DNA of 14,247 nt. Origin: Elusimicrobiota bacterium (GTDB lineage: Bacteria; Elusimicrobiota; Elusimicrobia; Elusimicrobiales; Elusimicrobiaceae). This document shows positions 8,479-14,247 of this stretch, piece after piece; position 1 is the first letter of the stretch, and every line of letters starts with the position of its first letter. Both the position numbers and the translations under genes were made by a program. A model generated the notes under the pieces. The model saw only the letters and a program-made list of their open reading frames with translations, was not told the DNA's origin and ran no database searches. The stretch is from assembly GCA_023393825.1 (NCBI GenBank), contig JAEXBW010000026.1, positions 1-14,247 of the forward strand, written 5' to 3'.

Positions 8479-9990
8479 ATGATTTACACTAACATAGAAG
8501 AACTGCTTTCTTATGCTCTGTCCAATAAACTTATTGATAAGGAAGACGAAGTTTGCACGCGCAACGGCTTATTGGAACTTTTGGGTTTGCCCGACAATAA
8601 TAATACCCCGCGTTACGGCGGCCCCGTCCCGCAGGACCCCAGCGAAATACTTGCAGATATTTCCTTTTACGCGGCGGAAAACGGCCTTCTTAAAGCTGAT
8701 ACCGCCACTTACAGAGAAATTTTTGAAACACGCGTAATGTCTGTTTTAACCGATAAGCCCTCGGTAGTCGCCAAACGCTTTGCGGAAATATCCAAAAAAA
8801 GCGGCATTAAAAAAGCCACCGACGATTTTTATAAATACTGCCAAAAAATTTACTATATCAAAACTGACCGCGTCGCCAAAAATATAACTTGGAAGGCCGA
8901 TACCGACTTTGGCAAGCTTGATATGACAATTAACCTTTCCAAGCCCGAAAAAGACCCTAAAGAAATTGCTTTGCAGGGTATGCAGCCCGTCAGAGAAAAT
9001 GTGTATCCCAAGTGTTTGCTTTGTGTGGAAAATCAAGGTTATGCGGGCCACTTAAACCACCCCGCAAGACAAAATTTAAGATTAATACCGCTTAAACTTA
9101 ACGGTAAAAAATGGTACTTTCAGTATTCGCCTTATGTCTATTATAACGAGCATAGCATTGTGCTTGCAGAGCAGCATAAACCGATGAAGATTACCAAAGA
9201 TACCTTTACCGTTCTTTTGGATTTTGTGGAACAGTTCCCGCATTATTTTATCGGCTCTAATGCCGATTTGCCGATAGTCGGCGGCTCTATTTTATCGCAC
9301 GACCACTATCAGGCGGGCAGATATGTATTTCCGATGGAAAAGGCAAAATCAGTAAAAAGTTTTAAGGTAAAAAAATTCCCCAAAGTTACTTTTGACATAG
9401 TGCGCTGGCCGCTTTCCGTTTTGCGCTTGCGCGGCAAAAAAGATGATGTTGCAAAAGCTGCCGCCCACGTGCATAATGTTTGGCGCCAATACGACGACGA
9501 ATCTGTAGAAATACTGCACGCCACGGGCGAAGAGCAGCACAATACGGTAACGCCAATCGCGCGCTTTAAAGACGGCAAGTACGAAATGGATATAGTTTTA
9601 AGGAATAACCGCACGACGGCGCAGCATCCTTGGGGCATATTCCATTCCCGCCCCGACTGCCATAATATCAAAAGGGAAAACATAGGCCTTATAGAAGCAC
9701 TTGGTATGGCCATTTTACCGGGCCGCCTTAAAAACGAAATGCTGCAAATAGGCGAACTTATCGCCAAAGGCGAGATAGAAAAGATTAAAGATTTATCTTC
9801 CCTCGCGCAGCATTATAACTGGGTAAAAAGTTTTATAAACGAGTATGAGGGCTATAAGCCCGAAGACGTGGGCGATATCTTGCTTGAAGAAATAGGCCAA
9901 ACCTTTGAAAAAGTCCTTCTTACCTGCGGCGTGTTTAAACACGATGAAAAGGGGAAAGACGCTTTCCTAAGATTTATTTATAAGCTATAA
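8479..9990 (+). CDS. galT: UDP-glucose-hexose-1-phosphate uridylyltransferase, class II
   Basis: This cytoplasmic enzyme transfers UMP from UDP-glucose to galactose-1-phosphate, giving UDP-galactose and glucose-1-phosphate. At 503 residues it fits the longer class II GalT family, best known from Bacillus and Lactobacillus, rather than the ~350-residue E. coli type. The N-terminus, with IEELLSYAL, LID and a CTRNGLLELL segment (residues 26-35), is typical of the class. CLLC is at 179-182 and the active-site block GGSILSHDHYQAG at 268-280. The second His of HDHYQ (H276) is the expected covalent uridylylated residue, by analogy with the HPHxQ motif of class I. The ATG is only 5 nt after the galE stop; its nearest Shine-Dalgarno-like AAGGA (8461-8465) lies inside galE, suggesting translational coupling. 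A perfect GC hairpin follows the gene. Confidence 0.95.
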   Translation: MIYTNIEELLSYALSNKLIDKEDEVCTRNGLLELLGLPDNNNTPRYGGPVPQDPSEILADISFYAAENGLLKADTATYREIFETRVMSVLTDKPSVVAKRFAEISKKSGIKKATDDFYKYCQKIYYIKTDRVAKNITWKADTDFGKLDMTINLSKPEKDPKEIALQGMQPVRENVYPKCLLCVENQGYAGHLNHPARQNLRLIPLKLNGKKWYFQYSPYVYYNEHSIVLAEQHKPMKITKDTFTVLLDFVEQFPHYFIGSNADLPIVGGSILSHDHYQAGRYVFPMEKAKSVKSFKVKKFPKVTFDIVRWPLSVLRLRGKKDDVAKAAAHVHNVWRQYDDESVEILHATGEEQHNTVTPIARFKDGKYEMDIVLRNNRTTAQHPWGIFHSRPDCHNIKRENIGLIEALGMAILPGRLKNEMLQIGELIAKGEIEKIKDLSSLAQHYNWVKSFINEYEGYKPEDVGDILLEEIGQTFEKVLLTCGVFKHDEKGKDAFLRFIYKL

Positions 9991-9991
9991 T
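9986..9991 (+). promoter_or_regulatory. Possible -10 element for typA
   Basis: TATAAT is a perfect -10 consensus overlapping the galT stop codon. The hexamer 17 nt upstream (TTTCCT, 9963-9968) matches the -35 consensus at only 3 of 6 positions. If real, it would start typA transcripts ahead of the 10012-10040 hairpin, which would then lie in the leader. Weak evidence. Confidence 0.25.
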
Positions 9992-10011
9992 ATACATATA
10001 GGACAAACACC

Positions 10012-10052
10012 TGCCGCGCGGGAATAAAGCCCGCGCGGTATTGTGTATTTTG
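10012..10052 (+). terminator. GC-rich hairpin after galT, probable terminator of the gal operon
   Basis: CCGCGCGGG (10014-10022) pairs perfectly with CCCGCGCGG (10030-10038) around a 7-nt loop AATAAAG, extendable by two more pairs. The following TATTGTGTATTTT is only moderately U-rich, so termination may be partial. It separates the gal genes from typA, whose start is 32 nt downstream. Confidence 0.65.
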
Positions 10053-10063
10053 GCAATAAATTA

Positions 10064-10068
10064 AAGGA
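10064..10068 (+). promoter_or_regulatory. Ribosome binding site deciding the typA start
   Basis: AAGGA, within AAAGGAAA, lies 4 nt before the ATG at 10073. It supports that ATG over the in-frame GTG at 10043, which has no such site and would add ten residues not expected for the family. Confidence 0.6.
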
Positions 10069-10072
10069 AAAT

Positions 10073-11911
10073 ATGAGCATCAGAAAAGACGTTAGAAACG
10101 TGGCTATCATAGCGCACGTTGACCACGGTAAGACCACTGTAGTAGACGCGTTATTAAAACTTTCGGGACAATTTAAAGTTAAACAAGACGCCGCGCAGGA
10201 AATGGTAATGGACTCCAATCCCATAGAAAGGGAACGCGGTATTACAATACTTTCCAAATGTACTTCCGTACAATATCACGAATATACTGTAAACATAGTT
10301 GACACACCGGGACACGCGGACTTCGGCAGCGAAGTTGAACGCGTATTAAAAATGGTAGACGGCGCAATCCTTATGGTTGACGCTGTGGAAGGCCCCATGC
10401 CGCAAACAAGATTTGTGTTGCGTAAGGCCCTTTCTTTGGGTTTACGCCCTATTGTAGTAATCAATAAAATGGATAGGGAAAACGCCCGCCCGTCTGCCGT
10501 TGTGGACGAAGTTTTTGAACTTTTTATGGAACTGGGCGCCAACGATAAACAGTTGGACTTCCCCATTTTATACGCCTCGGGCCGCGAAGGCTGGGCATCC
10601 TTTAATATGGAAGAACAGGGCAAAGATATTGCGCCTATGTTTGAAGCCATTATAAAGCACGTTCCCGCCCCCGTCGCAGACGAGAATAAACCTTTGCAAA
10701 TGCAGGTTACGATGTTGGACTACAATAACTTTTTGGGCCATATCGGCATCGGCAGAATATTAAACGGTTCCATAACAAAAGCGCAAAGCATAGTTATGAT
10801 AAAGCATAACGGAACAAAAATTGCAGCTAAAGCTGTTAAGATAGAAAAGTTTTTAGGCCTCGGCAGACAGGAAACCGAAAGCGCCAAAGCAGGCGATATT
10901 GTTGCCATCAGCGGTTTAGAAGGCGTGGACGTGGGCGATACCATTTGCCACCCCGATAACCCTGAAGCCTTGCCGCCTATGACTATTGACGAGCCTACAA
11001 TCTCTATGGACTTTTTTGTAAACGATTCCCCGTTTGCCGGCCGCGAAGGTAAATTTTTAACCAGCCGCCACTTAAAAGCCCGTCTGGAAAAAGAAGCCCA
11101 AACAAACGTTGGCCTTAAAGTTGAGCAGTTGGAAGGCGAAGGCCGCTTTAAAGTTTCGGGCCGCGGAGAATTGCATTTAACCATTCTTATTGAAAATATG
11201 AGAAGGGAATTCTTTGAGCTTGCCGTATCTTCCCCCGAAGTTATTTATAAAGAAGAAAATGGCAAGATTTTGGAACCTATGGAATATCTTATTTTGGATA
11301 TTACCTCCGATATGCAGGGCGCTATCTTTGAAATGGTAAGCGACCGCGCCGCCAAACTGGAAAATATGGTAAGCGAAGGTGAAAACAGATTAAGACTTGA
11401 GTACATTATCCCTTCCCGCGCATTGATAGGTTTTAAGAATGAATTTTTAACCTCCACCCGCGGTAAAGGTATAATGCACCACAGCTTTCACGGCTACTTC
11501 CCCAAGGTGGACCTTGCCCCGTTAAGAAACAACGGCGTGCTTATAGCCAAAGAAGCGGGCGAAACTACCGCCTATGCCATTAACAGCTTGCAGGAAAGCG
11601 GACAGCTTTTTGTCGGCCCCGGTGTTAAAGTTTACGAGGGTATGATTGTCGGGCAAAACTCCAGAGATAATGACTTGGTTGTTAACCCCAACAAAACAAA
11701 AAGACTTTCTAATATGAGAAGTAAAGCCGCCGATGATGCGCTTTTACTTGTTCCGCCCAGGATTATGAGTCTTGAACAGGCCGTGGAATATATCGCCCCC
11801 GACGAATTGGTGGAAATTACTCCCACGTCCATAAGATTAAGAAAGAAAATCTTGAGCATACACGAACGCAGAAGAGCTTCCAAGAAAGAAGAAGCCGAAA
11901 GCGAAGATTAA
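10073..11911 (+). CDS. typA: Ribosome-associated translational GTPase TypA/BipA
   Basis: This EF-G/LepA-related GTPase binds the ribosome and is linked to 50S subunit assembly and to growth under cold or other stress. From the ATG at 10073 it has 612 residues, the normal TypA length. G motifs are complete: G1 AHVDHGKTT (14-22), G2 RGITI (55-59), G3 DTPGH (77-81) and G4 NKMD (131-134). The middle part contains the translation-factor barrel and EF-G-like domains, with SGRGELHLT near 362. The TypA-specific C-terminal domain starts around residue 460 (TRGKGIMHHSFHGY) and includes NDLVVNPNKTKRLSNMRS, VPPRIMSLEQA and DELVEITPTSIRLRKK, all TypA hallmarks. The tail is charged. An exported HEXXH protein follows after 24 nt. 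No missing motif or truncation is seen. Confidence 0.97.
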   Translation: MSIRKDVRNVAIIAHVDHGKTTVVDALLKLSGQFKVKQDAAQEMVMDSNPIERERGITILSKCTSVQYHEYTVNIVDTPGHADFGSEVERVLKMVDGAILMVDAVEGPMPQTRFVLRKALSLGLRPIVVINKMDRENARPSAVVDEVFELFMELGANDKQLDFPILYASGREGWASFNMEEQGKDIAPMFEAIIKHVPAPVADENKPLQMQVTMLDYNNFLGHIGIGRILNGSITKAQSIVMIKHNGTKIAAKAVKIEKFLGLGRQETESAKAGDIVAISGLEGVDVGDTICHPDNPEALPPMTIDEPTISMDFFVNDSPFAGREGKFLTSRHLKARLEKEAQTNVGLKVEQLEGEGRFKVSGRGELHLTILIENMRREFFELAVSSPEVIYKEENGKILEPMEYLILDITSDMQGAIFEMVSDRAAKLENMVSEGENRLRLEYIIPSRALIGFKNEFLTSTRGKGIMHHSFHGYFPKVDLAPLRNNGVLIAKEAGETTAYAINSLQESGQLFVGPGVKVYEGMIVGQNSRDNDLVVNPNKTKRLSNMRSKAADDALLLVPPRIMSLEQAVEYIAPDELVEITPTSIRLRKKILSIHERRRASKKEEAESED

Positions 11912-11935
11912 AACAGGAAAATAAGACAAGTTTAT

Positions 11936-12877
11936 ATGAAAAAGTTATCCCTTATTTTTGCTTTATTGTTATGCGCCGCCTATGCGCCCGCCCAAAACGG
12001 GCAGGAAGAAGCTGCGATAACAAACGGCCTTATGCCGTATATAAAGCAAGAGCTTAAGGGGACAGCCGCGGAGGCAAAAATAAATACTTTTTACGCCTCT
12101 GCCGAGTTTAAAAAACTTGGCGCGCAGCCATATAAACTTGTCTATTCCTCAGCAGACAGGGGGGAAGTTTCCGCCGTTTGGCACCGTTTTGATAAAAAGA
12201 TTTATTTTCACAAACGTTTTATTGACGATACTTTAAGTTTGGACCTTAAACTGCCGCTTAAAGATTTTTCTAAGAATAAAGAATATATGTCCCGTTTGGC
12301 GGTGTGCGTTACCCCGATTTTTGTGCATGAAGTTGCCCACCAGCAGCAGACGGCCGCCCTTCTTAATATTGGCATTGCCGATGTTCCCACGCGCAAACAC
12401 GAGTATTTGTCGCACATGGAACAATATGTATTTTCTTCCGATAAGCAGTTGTCAAAGGGTAAAGATTATTATAAATCCTGTCCGCCTTCCATAACCGCTT
12501 TAATCGCCGTGGGGGACAGATACGGCGCGCAAGGCATAACGGCTTTGGTTGATAAAATTTACGGCAAAAACCCGCAGCTTTTTCCCTCTTTTGACAAGGA
12601 AAATATTATAGCAATGGTTTCCGCCTTTATGAACGCTTTCGGCGAAGACCCTAAACAAATGGAAGCCGCAAGGGAAGCTTCCTTTAAAAAAGATTTACTT
12701 AAGCTGGGCATTATAAAACAGGGTGATAAAGTATTAATTACCGTCAACGATTTTCTGCTTACGGGCAAATATAACTGGAACAGGATTACATTGGCGGAAC
12801 TTGACGCGGCATATCAGGGCAAAAACGCTTTGTTTAATAAATATGACGCTTGGTTCCAAACCAAACGGCGGGTTTAA
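11936..12877 (+). CDS. Exported HEXXH-motif protein, putative zinc metallopeptidase
   Basis: This 313-residue protein is not one I recognise by name. It begins with a clear Sec signal peptide: MKK, a hydrophobic core to about residue 16, and a likely signal peptidase I site after APA at residue 19. The cysteine at 13 lacks a proper lipobox, so lipoprotein sorting is unlikely. The mature part contains IFVHEVAHQQQ with HEVAH at 131-135, the HEXXH zinc-binding and catalytic motif of many metallopeptidases. E156 or E162, in RKHEYLSHMEQY, could be the third zinc ligand at gluzincin-like spacing. No other domain is evident. It probably acts in the periplasm or outside the cell; substrate is unknown. 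The ribosome binding site is weak (AGGA at 11915-11918, 17 nt before ATG), so expression may depend on read-through from typA 24 nt upstream. HEXXH also occurs by chance, so the enzymatic role is tentative. Confidence 0.75.
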   Translation: MKKLSLIFALLLCAAYAPAQNGQEEAAITNGLMPYIKQELKGTAAEAKINTFYASAEFKKLGAQPYKLVYSSADRGEVSAVWHRFDKKIYFHKRFIDDTLSLDLKLPLKDFSKNKEYMSRLAVCVTPIFVHEVAHQQQTAALLNIGIADVPTRKHEYLSHMEQYVFSSDKQLSKGKDYYKSCPPSITALIAVGDRYGAQGITALVDKIYGKNPQLFPSFDKENIIAMVSAFMNAFGEDPKQMEAAREASFKKDLLKLGIIKQGDKVLITVNDFLLTGKYNWNRITLAELDAAYQGKNALFNKYDAWFQTKRRV

Positions 12878-13005
12878 AGCAAGCCGTCAGCGCGGCCGCA
12901 AAAAAGAAACAGCTTAAAAACCTTTTAAGTATGGAGGGGGAAGCAAACCCTCTTGCGCCTTTAGGCTAAAAGATTTCCGCCCGTCGGTAAGACAGGCTTA
13001 TAATT
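12878..13005. other. Intergenic gap without recognised gene or terminator
   Basis: This 128-nt gap separates the HEXXH protein from the ABC-F gene. It contains an AT-rich hairpin, CTTAAAA/TTTTAAG (12913-12919 with 12923-12929, 3-nt loop), and a weak GAGGG/CCCTC pairing (12934-12938 with 12948-12952). Neither has the GC stem plus T-run of the other terminators here. A 12-codon ATG frame at 12931-12969 has no supporting signal. No tRNA-like T-arm was seen. Confidence 0.5.
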
Positions 13006-14247
13006 ATGATAGATATTTCCTCAATCAGCTACCACATAGGTAAAAGAACGATATTCGAAGACGCCTCCGCGTTTATAGGCAAAGGCCAAAAAGTGGGCCT
13101 TGTGGGCCTTAACGGGTGCGGCAAGACGACGCTTTTTAACCTTATCTTAGGCAGGATTTACCCCGACGGCGGCAATATAAATATTTCCAACGGGATAAGG
13201 CTTAATACCGTCGCGCAGGAAATAACCGATACGGAAAGTACTGTGCTTAACCACGTTTTATATTCCGATAAAGATTTAAGAGTTTTGTACGAAGAATTAA
13301 ACCATAATCCCTCAGGCAACAGAATAGCGGAAATTTATGACAGGCTTGACAGCCTTGGGGCGCACAGCGCACCCGCGCGCGCAAGCGCGATATTAAGCGG
13401 CCTTGGCTTTGAGGAAGAAGATTTGCACCGCAAACTTAAAGAGTTTTCAGGCGGTTGGCGCGTGCGCGCGGCCTTAGCCGCGGCCTTATTTGCCCCCGGC
13501 GATTGCCTGCTGCTGGACGAACCTACAAACCACTTGGATTTGGAAACTTCTATCTGGCTGGAAAACTGCCTTGAAAAACTTGATAAAACTTTAATCATCA
13601 TCAGCCACGACAGAAATATACTTAACAGAATTTGCGATAAAATTATACTTGTAGACGAAACCAAACTTAAAGTTTACACGGGCAATTATGACACGTATGA
13701 AAGAACCCGCGCCCTGCAAACCGAGCAGATTATAAAAGACGCGCAAAAGTATGAAGATACTCGCAAACACTTACAGTCTTTCGTGGACAGATTCCGCTAT
13801 AAAGCCAGCAAAGCAAAGCAGGCGCAAAGCAGAATTAAGATGATAGAACGCCTTGGCGACGCGCCAAAAATACCGCTTGAGCGCAGCATACGCTTTTCCT
13901 TTCCCGCGTCGGACGCTTTGGACTCTTACCTTTTTACTATGGAAAACGTAAGCTGCGGCTACGGCGATAAAACAATTTTGCAAAACCTTAACGTAACAAT
14001 AGCGCAGGACGATAAAATAGCTTTACTCGGCTCTAACGGCAACGGTAAATCCACCCTTGCAAAACTTTTGGCGGGCAGAATACATTTGCAAAGCGGCAAA
14101 CTTACCCGCGCCCGCAAGTTAAAAGTGGCATACTTCGCGCAGCATCAGGCGGAAGAATTTGACCCCGATAAAACACCCTACGAAACCGCAAAAGAGATTA
14201 TGTTTGAGGCCAAGGAAGCGCAGGTGTATACCCACCTTGCCTGTTAT
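13006..14247 (+). CDS. ABC-F family ATPase, YheS-like (3' end outside window)
   Basis: The frame runs open to the right edge, giving 414 residues of a protein expected to be about 630. ABC-F proteins are soluble twin-ATPase factors without membrane domains that act on the ribosome; some confer antibiotic resistance, others help translation. The first cassette is complete: Walker A GLNGCGKTT (34-42), signature FSGGW (147-151), Walker B LLLDEP with catalytic E172, and the switch His in ISHDR (H201). The inter-domain linker DRFRYKASKAKQAQSRIKMIERL region (261-283) is the ABC-F ribosome-contacting element. The second Walker A GSNGNGKST is at 342-350; the second signature and Walker B lie beyond the window. 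N-terminus, linker and YFAQHQ segment resemble E. coli YheS more than Uup or EttA as I recall them. The ATG at 13006 matches the YheS N-terminus, but only a weak Shine-Dalgarno sequence precedes it. Confidence 0.93.
   Translation, partial: MIDISSISYHIGKRTIFEDASAFIGKGQKVGLVGLNGCGKTTLFNLILGRIYPDGGNINISNGIRLNTVAQEITDTESTVLNHVLYSDKDLRVLYEELNHNPSGNRIAEIYDRLDSLGAHSAPARASAILSGLGFEEEDLHRKLKEFSGGWRVRAALAAALFAPGDCLLLDEPTNHLDLETSIWLENCLEKLDKTLIIISHDRNILNRICDKIILVDETKLKVYTGNYDTYERTRALQTEQIIKDAQKYEDTRKHLQSFVDRFRYKASKAKQAQSRIKMIERLGDAPKIPLERSIRFSFPASDALDSYLFTMENVSCGYGDKTILQNLNVTIAQDDKIALLGSNGNGKSTLAKLLAGRIHLQSGKLTRARKLKVAYFAQHQAEEFDPDKTPYETAKEIMFEAKEAQVYTHLACY

Noticed and set aside
10043..10072. An upstream GTG start for typA adding ten residues
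   Set aside because: No ribosome binding site precedes it, and the ATG at 10073 has one and gives the normal family N-terminus and length.
12931..12969. A 12-codon ATG frame in the gap before the ABC-F gene
   Set aside because: It is too short, has no ribosome binding site, and has no recognisable leader-peptide feature such as a run of regulatory codons or a following terminator.
12999..13004. A perfect TATAAT directly before the ABC-F start codon
   Set aside because: It lies 1 nt before the ATG, so transcription would start downstream of the start codon, while the N-terminus matches the family from that ATG; there is also no -35 match.

Overview
This window is a chromosomal segment in which all recognisable genes lie on the + strand. 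They encode housekeeping and sugar-catabolic functions of a bacterium. Moderate GC, A-rich coding strands, frequent ATA/AAA/GCG/CGC codons, and a very large Ala/Lys-rich protein ending in a transporter-like membrane domain suggest an Elusimicrobiota-type gut organism. That assignment is an inference from overall character, not from a marker gene. No phage, plasmid, insertion sequence, CRISPR array, tRNA or rRNA was recognised.

Layout. (1) Positions 1-4385: the 3' part of a giant gene whose start lies to the left. More than 900 residues of unrecognised soluble or low-complexity sequence are followed by an 11-12-helix domain resembling the major facilitator superfamily. A strong intrinsic terminator follows. 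(2) Positions 4463-6300: a promoter-like region with a perfect 12-bp palindrome, an SSS-family Na+/sugar symporter close to YidK and vSGLT, and a second strong hairpin terminator. (3) Positions 6320-10040: galK-galE-galT, tightly packed (gaps of 18 and 5 nt) and closed by a GC-rich hairpin. (4) Positions 10073-11911: typA/bipA, a ribosome-associated GTPase. (5) Positions 11936-12877: an exported protein with an HEXXH motif. (6) Position 13006 to the right edge: an ABC-F ATPase resembling YheS, cut off before its second signature motif.

How they work together. The symporter plus GalK, GalE and a class II GalT form an uptake-to-UDP-sugar Leloir route: galactose enters with Na+, is phosphorylated, and is exchanged with UDP-glucose to give glucose-1-phosphate and UDP-galactose, which GalE recycles. 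No mutarotase (galM), beta-galactosidase or dedicated regulator is visible in the window. TypA and the ABC-F protein both belong to translation-related families, but nothing in the sequence ties them to the gal genes beyond adjacency.

Most of the window is ordinary. The least explained items are the giant fusion protein, the HEXXH exported protein, and the palindrome at the symporter promoter. I did not find convincing evidence of an undescribed multi-gene system.
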